Assembly (NCBI RefSeq): GCF_001273755.1 | Contig: NZ_LGYA01000001.1 | Span: forward strand, 990,683-1,054,682 | Direction: 5' to 3' | Length of the DNA stretch: 64,000 bases | DNA from: Peribacillus butanolivorans | GTDB lineage: Bacteria; Bacillota; Bacilli; Bacillales; DSM-1321 | Shown: piece after piece, positions 17,255-24,827 of the stretch | Layout: each line of letters begins with the position of its first letter | How positions within the stretch are numbered: the first letter of the stretch is position 1 | The notes under the pieces: model-generated | Database searches by the model: none | Told to the model about the DNA's origin: nothing | Seen by the model: the letters and a program-made list of their open reading frames with translations, nothing else | Translations under genes and position numbers: made by a program

Positions 17255-17461
17255 AATCTACCAAACCGATGACGGCAAGTTACCTTGCTGCAAAGCCGGC
17301 TTGGTTTAAACTTAGAATTTATAAAATTGACTTTGTTCACTTGATCTTCCTTTGCCGGAAGACAAGCCATGGATAAGAGTCAGTGAAACGTTCAATGTAA
17401 TAACATTGTTGGTTTTGCTGGCTCTTTTTGTGTATCCCGACAGTTAGAAAGGGGTGATAAA
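17255..17461 (+). promoter_or_regulatory. Structured leader with terminator, possible attenuator or riboswitch (class unknown)
   Basis: The ~200-nt leader begins with a hairpin region (ACCAA ... TTGGT enclosing GGCAAG/CTTGC near 17261-17303), contains TGCCGGAAGACAAGCC near 17353-17369 which could pair with the GGC/GCCGGC tracts of the first hairpin, and ends in a long terminator hairpin just before the SD of the CoA-transferase gene. Promoter, structured segment and terminator in this order are the layout of transcription attenuators. I could not match it to a riboswitch class I know. Confidence 0.45.
17375..17430 (+). terminator. Terminator hairpin inside the acyl-CoA operon leader
   Basis: AGAGTCAGTGAAAC and CAATG pair with CATTG and GTTTTGCTGGCTCT (wobbles), then TTTTTG. 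It lies 30 bases before the CoA-transferase start, with no gene upstream that it could serve. Confidence 0.75.
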
Positions 17462-18649
17462 ATGAATGGAGCTTTGGATGGAGTCCGGATTATCGATGTA
17501 TCCCGTGTTTTGGCGGGGCCGTTTTGTTCAATGATTCTCGGAGATTTGGGAGCGGATGTAATTAAAATTGAGCATCATGAATCAGGTGACGAAACGAGAG
17601 GCTGGGGTCCACCGTTTGCCCAAGGAGAAAGCGCTTACTATTTATGCGCCAATCGAAATAAGCAAAGCATGACTTTGAATTTAAAGTCTGAAAAAGGGAA
17701 AGAGATTTTCCGTAAGCTGGTGTCTTCGGGGGATATAGTGGTTCAAAACTTTAAGACAGGTACCTTGGAAAAAATGGGGATAGGTTATGAGGAATTAAAG
17801 GAATTCAACCCCCAATTGATTATGGCCTCGATCACAGGATTTGGTTTAACCGGCCCTTATAAAGATTTACCTGGCTATGATTATATCATTCAAGCGATGA
17901 GTGGTTTGATGAGCATCACGGGAGAAACGGATGGGAGTCCCATGAAAGTCGGCGTTGCTATTGCTGACATATTGACTGGTTTATATACATGCATAGGCAT
18001 TTTATCAGCTTTACATCATAGGGAAAAAACGGGGGAAGGACAGGAAATTGATATTTCGTTAATGGATTGTCAGGTTTCTTCGTTAGTAAATGTTGCCAGC
18101 AATTATTTATTCAATGGAATAACTCCTGAGCGAATGGGAAATCAACATCCGAATATTGTGCCTTATCAAACTTTTCATGCAAGCGATGGAGAGTTAGTCG
18201 TGGCTGTAGGAAATGATGAGCAGTTCAGGCGATTCACATATGTTTTAGAAAGACCGGATTTAGCGGAGCTGGAACAGTTTAAGCGTAATGAAAATCGTTT
18301 GCTTAACAAGGAAGAATTAATACCGATAGTTGAAGATTTGTTAAAAAGAAAGACAAAAAAAGAGTGGAAAGTGCTGCTTGATAACGCGGGGATTCCAAAT
18401 GGCCCAATTAATACTATCGCAGAGATGTTAGAGGATCCCCAAATAAAAGCGAGAGACATGTTGGTGAATATGGAGCATCCTACTGTTGAAAATCTGAGAG
18501 TAACAGGATCCCCCTTAAAACTTTCGAAAACACCTGTCACGATGAGAAAGCATCCACCGCTGTATGGAGAGCATACTGATTCGATTTTGGCTGGAATTGG
18601 GTATAAACCAGACGAAATAATCAAATTTAAACAAAATAAAATTATTTAG
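17462..18649 (+). CDS. CaiB/BaiF (type III) CoA-transferase
   Basis: 395 residues. The N-terminus GVRIIDVSRVLAGPFCSMILGDLGADVIKIEH is the family signature; the catalytic Asp lies in LMDCQVSSLVN near residue 201; GQEIDISL and NAGIPNGPINT are further family motifs. It moves CoA between carboxylic acids. With an acyl-CoA dehydrogenase directly downstream it probably activates a dicarboxylate or branched acid for oxidation, comparable to succinyl-CoA:glutarate CoA-transferase with glutaryl-CoA dehydrogenase; this substrate is inference. SD GAAAGGGGTG. First gene of a three-gene operon. Confidence 0.92.
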   Translation: MNGALDGVRIIDVSRVLAGPFCSMILGDLGADVIKIEHHESGDETRGWGPPFAQGESAYYLCANRNKQSMTLNLKSEKGKEIFRKLVSSGDIVVQNFKTGTLEKMGIGYEELKEFNPQLIMASITGFGLTGPYKDLPGYDYIIQAMSGLMSITGETDGSPMKVGVAIADILTGLYTCIGILSALHHREKTGEGQEIDISLMDCQVSSLVNVASNYLFNGITPERMGNQHPNIVPYQTFHASDGELVVAVGNDEQFRRFTYVLERPDLAELEQFKRNENRLLNKEELIPIVEDLLKRKTKKEWKVLLDNAGIPNGPINTIAEMLEDPQIKARDMLVNMEHPTVENLRVTGSPLKLSKTPVTMRKHPPLYGEHTDSILAGIGYKPDEIIKFKQNKII

Positions 18650-18660
18650 GAGGAATTTAG

Positions 18661-19869
18661 ATGATGAATTTCGAATTAACAGAAGAGCAGCAAAGTGTGA
18701 AAAAAGTGGTAAGGAAATTTGTGGATAAGGAAATTATCCCATACATTCAAGAGTGGGATCGACAAGGACAGTTTCAACCTCATATTCTAAAGAGATTGGC
18801 AGAATTGCAGCTGATGGGTGTTTGTATCCCTGAAGAGTATGGTGGAGTCGGAATGGATTATAATACTCTCGCTATCGTTTGTGAAGAGTTAGAGCGTGGT
18901 GATACGGCTTACCGCACTGCAGTTTCAGTACATACAGGGTTGAATAGCATGACTTTATTGCAATGGGGAACTGAAGAACAGAAACAAAAATATTTAGTAC
19001 CGCAAGCAAAAGGAACTAGGATTGGCGCTTTCGGTCTGACTGAACCGAATGCAGGGTCTGACGTAGCAGCAATGAAATCAACGGCTAAACGTGATGGGGA
19101 TTATTACATTTTGAATGGATCAAAAACTTGGATTTCTCTCTGCGATTATGCGGATCATTTCCTCATTTTTGCTAAGACGGATCATGATCTCGGCTCCAAA
19201 GGGATTACTGCTTTTATTGTAGAACGTACTTTTGAGGGAGTGGAATCCAAAGCCATTAAAGGAAAATTAGGAATTCGCGCAGGAAATACAGGCGAAGTCT
19301 TTTTAACGGATGTAAAGGTTCCAATTGCGAATAGACTTGGTAAAGAGGGAGAGGGCTTTAAAATTTCTATGTCAGCATTGGACAGCGGTCGTTTTACAGT
19401 AGCTGCAGGTGCTGTAGGGTTAATCGAGGCAAGTCTAGAAGCAAGCTTAAAGTATTGCCATGAGCGCAGTACATTTGGAAAAGAGATTGGTAGGCATCAG
19501 CTTGTTCAACAGATGATTGCTAAGATGAGCGCGAATCTAGAGATTTCCAGATTGCTGGTCTTTAAAGCTGGGACATTAAAAAACCAAGGCAAACGTAATA
19601 CCAAGGAAACATCACTTGCTAAGTGGGTTTCATGTAATGCAGCGAACGAAGCAGCGAATGATGCGGTTCAAATCCATGGTGCCTATGGCTACTCGGATGA
19701 ATATCCGGTGGAACGTTTCCTACGAAATTCAAAAGCTCCGGTCATTTACGAAGGAACGCGTGAAATTCATACTGTAATGCAGGGGGAATACGCTCTAGGC
19801 TACAGACAAGATAAAGAACTACGTAAGCAATTGCCTGCATGGCCCTTCGAGCAAGTTTCCGTACATTAA
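18661..19869 (+). CDS. Acyl-CoA dehydrogenase (glutaryl-CoA dehydrogenase-like)
   Basis: 402 residues. FAD/substrate motifs FGLTEPNAGSDVAAM (near 125) and WISL; LGIRAGNTGEVFLTDVKVP; the catalytic base is Glu in VIYEGTREIHTVMQGEYALG near residue 365. The IYEGT plus a long C-terminal segment resembles glutaryl-CoA and short-chain acyl-CoA dehydrogenases. FAD-dependent alpha,beta-desaturation of an acyl-CoA is the expected reaction. SD AGGAGG; 11 bases after the CoA-transferase stop, so co-transcribed. Substrate specificity not determinable here. Confidence 0.92.
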   Translation: MMNFELTEEQQSVKKVVRKFVDKEIIPYIQEWDRQGQFQPHILKRLAELQLMGVCIPEEYGGVGMDYNTLAIVCEELERGDTAYRTAVSVHTGLNSMTLLQWGTEEQKQKYLVPQAKGTRIGAFGLTEPNAGSDVAAMKSTAKRDGDYYILNGSKTWISLCDYADHFLIFAKTDHDLGSKGITAFIVERTFEGVESKAIKGKLGIRAGNTGEVFLTDVKVPIANRLGKEGEGFKISMSALDSGRFTVAAGAVGLIEASLEASLKYCHERSTFGKEIGRHQLVQQMIAKMSANLEISRLLVFKAGTLKNQGKRNTKETSLAKWVSCNAANEAANDAVQIHGAYGYSDEYPVERFLRNSKAPVIYEGTREIHTVMQGEYALGYRQDKELRKQLPAWPFEQVSVH

Positions 19870-19889
19870 TTACAGACAGAGGAGATCAG

Positions 19890-20204
19890 ATGATGAACAC
19901 ATATTTTATTGCAGGACATGCAAAACTTCCACAAGGTATGGCAGCGAGGAATGTATATGATTCTATCACAATCACTGTAGAATTGGACTTTAAATATGGT
20001 GTTATTGTTGATGCATCCTGTACCCTTGCTACAGAACATGGCAGGGAATACATTCGTCAACTACTTCGCGGTTATTGTCTTAAAGATGGTATCGAAGAAT
20101 TGATTGATCGTGTGCAAATGTATTATCGTGGTAAGGCAGGTCAAGCGATTCAAGCAGGGCTGAAGGATGTATATGCACAGTTCGAATTGGTCTCCGTTAA
20201 ATAA
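19890..20204 (+). CDS. DUF3870-family protein
   Basis: 104 residues from ATG 19890, chosen for SD GAGGAGA; the open frame reaches back into the dehydrogenase gene. The sequence NTYFIAGHAKLPQGMAARNVYD, VDASCTLATEHGREYIRQLL, and MYYRGKAGQAIQAGLKDVY matches DUF3870, a small family commonly found beside CoA-transferase or acyl-CoA genes. Conserved Cys and His-Gly-Arg suggest ligand binding, but no function is established to my knowledge. It lies 20 bases after the dehydrogenase stop and ends the operon. Confidence 0.8.
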   Translation: MMNTYFIAGHAKLPQGMAARNVYDSITITVELDFKYGVIVDASCTLATEHGREYIRQLLRGYCLKDGIEELIDRVQMYYRGKAGQAIQAGLKDVYAQFELVSVK

Positions 20205-20213
20205 GAATTAAAA

Positions 20214-20253
20214 TGGATCGTGCCGGTCTTAAAGCCGGTAGGATCCTTTTTTT
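20214..20253 (+). terminator. Terminator of the CoA-transferase operon
   Basis: GGATC and GCCGG pair with CCGGT and GATCC around CTTAAA, followed by seven Ts. Confidence 0.85.
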
Positions 20254-20548
20254 GACTACATTGTAAGGTGCGCACTTTCAATGTGCAAAAATAATGAAGG
20301 TGGTCCATGCCCCCTAATTGGGCATGTGTTAAATTGCCGTTAATGCGTATGGTAGTAATTCTGATTTCTACATTGGGTGATCGTTCATGAGAGATTTGAA
20401 AGATTCTTTAGTAGTTTAAAAAAAGCTAGTTATTTTTTTCATAATCCATCAACAATAGAGGTGATAAAAAAGTATCACCTCTTTAAAAATATTTTCAACG
20501 TTCTAAAGTTGCCTCTTCTAAAGATTTCTCCTCAAAATATTCATGCAT
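20254..20548. other. Intergenic region downstream of the CotG-like gene
   Basis: No gene seen. A perfect 10-bp inverted repeat at 20457-20482 (AGAGGTGATA, 6-base loop, TATCACCTCT) is followed by TTTAAAAAT on one side and can terminate the minus-strand CotG-like transcript. Confidence 0.5.
20457..20484 (-). terminator. Probable terminator of the CotG-like gene
   Basis: Perfect 10-bp stem (AGAGGTGATA/TATCACCTCT); on the minus strand it is followed by ATTGTTG, a weak T-tract. Confidence 0.5.
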
Positions 20549-21028
20549 TTAAAAGTTCCATCTACAATTATTTCGGAAGCAAATGGAAGGCCTTCTATGG
20601 CATCGCCGATTGTTGAAAGTACGCCGATTTCTGCTGGTGCGCCGATTTCTGCTGGTACACCGATTTCTGCTAGTACGTCGTTCAGTCCTGCAGGTAGATC
20701 TCCTTCTCCAGCAAGAGCGTAGTTGAGTATTGCAAGTACATCTCCTTCTCCAGCATGAGCGACGATGAGACCTGCAAGTAGAACGGTTCCTGCTGGTACG
20801 TCGTTGAATGCTACACGTGGCCCGATTTCTGCTGGTGCGCCGTTGAATGCTACATGTGGCCCGATTTCTGCTGGTGCGGCGTGGTGAACGACGAGTACTG
20901 CGCCTTTTTCTATTCTTTTTCCTCGTAGAACGGGCTCTTGAACGAGGGTCCTGATACATGAAGTCACTTAACCCAAAAGAATTAGCCCTATCCACCGCAT
21001 TTTGTATATCCCGAAAAATATTTGACAT
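20549..21028 (-). CDS. CotG-like Arg/Ser/Thr/Cys-rich repeat protein, probable spore coat protein
   Basis: 159 residues from an ATG with a perfect SD (AAGGAGG, 7 bases). After a normal N-terminus (MSNIFRDIQNAVDRANSFG, then SRARSTRKKNRKR) the protein becomes tandem repeats: three 13-residue units of the type RRTSRNRATCSIQ, two 14-residue units around RSCWRRR, then RTSRNR copies. Arg, Ser, Thr and Cys dominate; no hydrophobic core. It is divergent from cotH, the coat kinase that phosphorylates serines of the repeat protein CotG in B. subtilis, where cotG and cotH are also neighbours. The CotG-like role is inferred from composition and position. Another long frame (20518-20967) is open over the same repeats. 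Confidence 0.65.
   Translation of the reverse strand: MSNIFRDIQNAVDRANSFGLSDFMYQDPRSRARSTRKKNRKRRSTRRSPRRTSRNRATCSIQRRTSRNRATCSIQRRTSRNRSTCRSHRRSCWRRRCTCNTQLRSCWRRRSTCRTERRTSRNRCTSRNRRTSRNRRTFNNRRCHRRPSICFRNNCRWNF
20578..20895. repeat. Tandem and scattered copies of an 18-bp element inside the CotG-like gene
   Basis: The plus-strand unit GATTTCTGCTGGTGCGCC and close variants (TGCTGGTACACC, TGCTAGTACGTC) recur at least seven times, twice as part of 39-bp tandem units (about 20800-20880) and three times back to back (about 20626-20680). The repeat is free of stops in two minus-strand frames. Confidence 0.75.
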
Positions 21029-21177
21029 ATATTTATCCTCCTTTTCCATAATAAACTATGTTGCTTGTACGTAATGTGCTATTGATTATCGCAAAACCTT
21101 TAAAAAAAATTAGTTATTTTTGTGGCATCTTTCGCTTTTTTTCATAAATTAAAATGAAAATGAAAGGGAAGGGTTAT

Positions 21178-22269
21178 ATGAATGCTGACAAGGAAATACC
21201 TATATATCAGCTTTTTATTCCACCTGTAAATTTAATGGAACTTCGTAGAGACATTTGGTGCAATGATCCGGTATGTGCAAAGTTAACAATAAACAGAAAA
21301 AAACTCGATATTGATATCGTTTACCGTGGCTCCCATATCCGAGATTTTCGGAAGAAGTCCTATAATGTAATCTTTTACAAGCCAAATACTTATCGCAATG
21401 CCAAAGAAGTACATTTAAACGCTGAATATAAGGATAAATCTTTACTAAGAAATAAATTATCATTAGATTTTTTTGCAGATATAGGAACTTTATCACCAAG
21501 ATCCCAATTTGTTTTCCTGAATTTGAATGGGAAGGACGAGGGGATATACCTAGAATTAGAATCAGTAGATGAACATTATTTGAAGAATAGAAACCTGCCA
21601 AAAGGATCTATTTTTTATGCAGTTGATGGAGATGCTAATTTCTCGTTAATGAGTGATTTAGATAAAGGAATTAAACAATCCTTAGAATTGGGCTATCAAA
21701 AAAAATGTGGGACAGCTCAGGATGAATTATATTTACAAGAATTAATTATCAATATTAATACAATTCCAAGAGTGGATTTTGAAAAGGAAATTGTAAAATA
21801 TGTAGATGTGGAAAAGTATCTGCGCTGGCTGGCTGGTGTCATTTTCACACAAAACTTTGATGGATTTGTTCACAATTATGCTTTGTACCGAAATGGAGAC
21901 ACTGGACTATTTGAAATCATCCCGTGGGATTATGATGCGACATGGGGGAGAGATGTAAATGGAAAGGTGATGGAGGAGGATTATGTTGGTATTAAAGGCT
22001 TTAATACATTAACTGCAAGAATTCTTGATATAGATACATTTCGTCGAATATATCAACGTCTTTTAAAAGAGATTATGAACAATCAGTTTAACGCAAGATA
22101 TATGGAACCTATTATTCAGGATATGTATAACCAAATCAGACCGTATGTTCCGCAAGATCCATATATTAGGGATAATATTGAAAATTTCGATAAAGAACCT
22201 GATTTCATCCTCAATTTCATAGAGTCACGGGCAAATTATATAAATAGTCAATTGCATACATTAGATTAA
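21178..22269 (+). CDS. cotH: CotH-family spore coat protein kinase
   Basis: 363 residues, the normal CotH length. The atypical kinase features are visible: the nucleotide-binding region DIVYRGSHIRDFRKKSYNV near residues 38-58, the core YLRWLAGVIFTQNFDGFVHNYALYR near 210-235, and the metal-binding motif IIPWDYDATWG with Asp251 and Asp253. CotH phosphorylates coat proteins CotB and CotG in B. subtilis. The ATG at 21178 has SD GGGAAGGG; a start 24 bases upstream does not. The divergent repeat-protein gene is its likely substrate (inference). Confidence 0.92.
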   Translation: MNADKEIPIYQLFIPPVNLMELRRDIWCNDPVCAKLTINRKKLDIDIVYRGSHIRDFRKKSYNVIFYKPNTYRNAKEVHLNAEYKDKSLLRNKLSLDFFADIGTLSPRSQFVFLNLNGKDEGIYLELESVDEHYLKNRNLPKGSIFYAVDGDANFSLMSDLDKGIKQSLELGYQKKCGTAQDELYLQELIININTIPRVDFEKEIVKYVDVEKYLRWLAGVIFTQNFDGFVHNYALYRNGDTGLFEIIPWDYDATWGRDVNGKVMEEDYVGIKGFNTLTARILDIDTFRRIYQRLLKEIMNNQFNARYMEPIIQDMYNQIRPYVPQDPYIRDNIENFDKEPDFILNFIESRANYINSQLHTLD

Positions 22270-22370
22270 TTACTTGTTTAACATTCACTTGTTTTTCCAA
22301 TCGAAGTTGTAAGATATTGCGTGTATTTTCTAGCTTTAGATGAAGGAAGGTAAATGGTTAAATTTTATTA

Positions 22371-22413
22371 AAAACGGCAGGTACGCTGAAAGAACAGCGT
22401 TCCTGCTGTTTTT
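22371..22413 (+). terminator. Terminator downstream of cotH
   Basis: AAAACGGCAGGTACGCTG pairs with CAGCGTTCCTGCTGTTTTT (one bulge), T-run follows. Confidence 0.88.
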
Positions 22414-22501
22414 CGTCATGATTCTATTTGCATTTCTAATCTTTTAAAGCTATGTTTGATAGAAAGATATAATCTAACGTATTATGAAGGATGGGAATAC
22501 A

Positions 22502-23455
22502 TTGAATAATCATAGCCGTTTGCCGGCATATATATATACCTTTACGTGCAGCCCAGATGAACGCTCTTTATGTAATATGGAGATGCGCTCGTTCTTCGGT
22601 TTAGAAACATCAGTTAATATTTTGAAAAGTAATATTGAAATTGAACCGAGCAGAAGTCCGTTTATAAAAGGACGGGTCGAGGTGATGTACGAAGGGGAAA
22701 GCATATCCGAAATTGTTGAGCAGGTAAAAAATATTCACTTACCACATTCAACATTTAAAGTGTTATTTGTTAAAATTAATGATTTGGATAAAGAAGCAAA
22801 AATAGATTATGATGGACAACGTGAAATTGAACGGGAAATTGGCTGGCACATTCAGGGAAATGCCGATGTACGTAATCCTGATCAGGTCTTTGGTATTGTG
22901 CCACTTGGTGGTCGTTGGTATTTCGGGAAATATGTTAAACCGGAAGCTGTTTGGTTACATCATATGAAAAAGCCTCGTGAGTATTCAACAGCACTTAGCA
23001 CAAGAGTAGCCAGAGCCATTGCTAACATTGCGGTTCCACATCCAGATGGAGTGAAAGCCATTGATCCATGCTGCGGCATTGGGACAGTGTTAGTGGAAGC
23101 CCTATCAATGGGGATAGATATTGATGGTCGCGATATCAATCCTCTTGTGACAGATGGATCGAGAGAGAATATTGCTTATTTCGGACTCGAAGGTGATGTA
23201 ACAACCGGGCCAATCTCAGATGTTACGAAAAACTATGATGTAGCGATTATTGATATGCCTTACAATCTATATACACATGCGACTCCGGAAGATCAACTCT
23301 CAATCCTTAAACATGCCAGACGCTTTGCTGACAAGGTGGTTGTCGTAACCATTGATACGATGGATCACATGATTGAAGAAGCCGGGTTTGAAATTGCAGA
23401 TCGATGTGTGGCCAAGAAAGGCATTTTTTCCAGACAGATTGTTTTGTGTGTATAA
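22502..23455 (+). CDS. Putative RNA methyltransferase (UPF0020/TRM11-like)
   Basis: About 317 residues. SAM-binding motif AIDPCCGIGTVLVEALSMG (near 185) and the catalytic-type motif DMPYNLYTHATPED near 250, a D-P-P-Y variant (DMPY) seen in amino-methyltransferases acting on RNA. The N-terminal part contains an IYTFTC...DERSLCNMEMRSFFG segment shared by TRM11/THUMP-like enzymes. The start is uncertain: TTG at 22502 has AAGGATGG upstream, while an in-frame ATG at 22484 has no SD; I use TTG. Target RNA unknown. Single gene convergent with the MBL gene. Confidence 0.8.
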   Translation: MNNHSRLPAYIYTFTCSPDERSLCNMEMRSFFGLETSVNILKSNIEIEPSRSPFIKGRVEVMYEGESISEIVEQVKNIHLPHSTFKVLFVKINDLDKEAKIDYDGQREIEREIGWHIQGNADVRNPDQVFGIVPLGGRWYFGKYVKPEAVWLHHMKKPREYSTALSTRVARAIANIAVPHPDGVKAIDPCCGIGTVLVEALSMGIDIDGRDINPLVTDGSRENIAYFGLEGDVTTGPISDVTKNYDVAIIDMPYNLYTHATPEDQLSILKHARRFADKVVVVTIDTMDHMIEEAGFEIADRCVAKKGIFSRQIVLCV

Positions 23456-23471
23456 GCTTAATTGGGAAGAT

Positions 23472-23506
23472 AAAAAGGCTGAAATCTTTGTGGATTTCAG
23501 CCTTTG
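23472..23506. terminator. Bidirectional terminator between methyltransferase and MBL genes
   Basis: AAAAGGCTGAAATC/GATTTCAGCCTTT stem with A-run and T-run on opposite sides, serving both convergent genes. Confidence 0.85.
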
Positions 23507-23512
23507 TGATTT

Positions 23513-24478
23513 TTACTTAACGTAATAATGAACCACATTTTTGATAATTTCCTTGTTGATCTTTTCCTGATATTCTAAGTAATCTAAATGACCAATAATT
23601 TCTGACATGACAAGCGGGAACTCTTTTACATATTTTTCTTTATAAAAGGTTTTCGCCAGTTCATTACCTGTCGAAATTCCGGATTCTATTAAAGCCAAGA
23701 TTTTTTGTGATTTTGACTCAATACTGTTGAGTCTTTTTTCAATTAAAGAACCGGGGTGTTCTATGATATTACCATGTCCTGGTAAAATGAGATTGATCTG
23801 TAATGATAAACACCGCTTTAATGAATCGATATGATCCACGAGTGTCAGCATTCTATTGCCGTTTTCATCAGGTTCAACCAAGGCATTACTTGAAATATGT
23901 TCAATCAATAAATCACCAGCAAGCAGCCGTTTCTCTTTTTGGTCAAGGAAGGCTATTTGATCCGGGGCATGTCCGGGAAATTCGATTACTTCAAAGTTCA
24001 GCCATTTTTTTTCCGTGATTTCAATGATGTCACAATTCAGTCTTTGATCTTTATTATTATCAACGGCATTGAATAAATAGGCGACTTGTTTATCACCTAG
24101 TTCACCACAGCCCATTTGAAGGTAAAGCTGTTTATAAAATTCAATTCTCATACTTAAGAAGTCAGGATCCCGTTTTAAACGAGGAACGGATTTAGAATGG
24201 GCATAAACAGGAATCGGGTGGAGTGCAGTAATCCGGTTAACCAAACCTACATGGTCTCCATGGTGATGGGTTAACAAAATTTCTGTAATATCCTTAATGG
24301 TAAAACCATTTTCCTTTAATGTGTTCTGTAATGCATTCCAGCAAACATCGTCATTCATACCAGCATCTACTAATGTTAAAGATTCATCCTGTTTTACTAA
24401 GTAAAAGTTTATGCTTTTCAATGATAAAGCACTTGGAGCTATAATTGGATAAATTTCAAGTAATGTATTAGTTTTCAT
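23513..24478 (-). CDS. MBL-fold metal-dependent hydrolase
   Basis: 321 residues. Zinc-binding motif LLTHHHGDHVGL (near residue 65), a second His in FPGHAPDQIAF near 168, Asp in LLAGDLLIEH near 187, and a final His in LPGHGNIIEHPG near 237. This order fits the glyoxalase II-like MBL family with a C-terminal helical domain (residues ~245-321), as in B. subtilis YflN-like proteins. Substrate unknown. No signal peptide. Single gene sharing its terminator with the convergent methyltransferase gene. Confidence 0.88.
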   Translation of the reverse strand: MKTNTLLEIYPIIAPSALSLKSINFYLVKQDESLTLVDAGMNDDVCWNALQNTLKENGFTIKDITEILLTHHHGDHVGLVNRITALHPIPVYAHSKSVPRLKRDPDFLSMRIEFYKQLYLQMGCGELGDKQVAYLFNAVDNNKDQRLNCDIIEITEKKWLNFEVIEFPGHAPDQIAFLDQKEKRLLAGDLLIEHISSNALVEPDENGNRMLTLVDHIDSLKRCLSLQINLILPGHGNIIEHPGSLIEKRLNSIESKSQKILALIESGISTGNELAKTFYKEKYVKEFPLVMSEIIGHLDYLEYQEKINKEIIKNVVHYYVK

Positions 24479-24827
24479 GAACGTCGCCTATCCTCCCAAA
24501 TTGAGATTAACTAAATAGTGATATTACTAATATTGAGCAAGTATATATAAAGGGTTATTAATCTATGATGAGATGAATGAAATGAAACTGTCAAGCGGAA
24601 ACTTCCAAATGAAAAAGATTTTAATAGAGAAAATAACTGGTAATGGATGGTTTATTTATCTTGTTTATTTTAAAATTGAATAAGCACCCCGGAAATTAAG
24701 CCAATATTCTTATAATTAATTTTGGCTGTTGAGGTTTCATATTCATGTATTTTTTATAACTAAAACTGTAATGTATGTTGAGAGAAAGCGTTCTATAGAA
24801 AATAGAAAGTGTATAGGAGGGCCTAGT
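24479..24827. other. Intergenic region between divergent MBL and dehydrogenase genes
   Basis: Must hold the two divergent promoters; no ORF or RNA structure is convincing. The open frame of the dehydrogenase extends 99 bases into this region but without an SD. Confidence 0.4.

Noticed and set aside
17255-17305. Resemblance of the leader start (GATGACGGCAAGTTACC, then GCAAAGCC) to parts of the c-di-GMP-I (GEMM) riboswitch
   Set aside because: The elements occur in the wrong order and the GNRA hairpin and tetraloop receptor are not there; kept as an unclassified leader.
17068-17370. 100-codon minus-strand frame upstream of the CoA-transferase gene
   Set aside because: No SD, low-complexity composition, and it lies across the promoter and structured leader of the plus-strand operon.
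20518-20967. Ala/Glu/Gly-rich frame (APAEIG repeats) as the real gene
   Set aside because: Its ATG has no SD, whereas the overlapping Arg-rich frame has a perfect one and fits a CotG-like role beside cotH. Reported as a finding instead.
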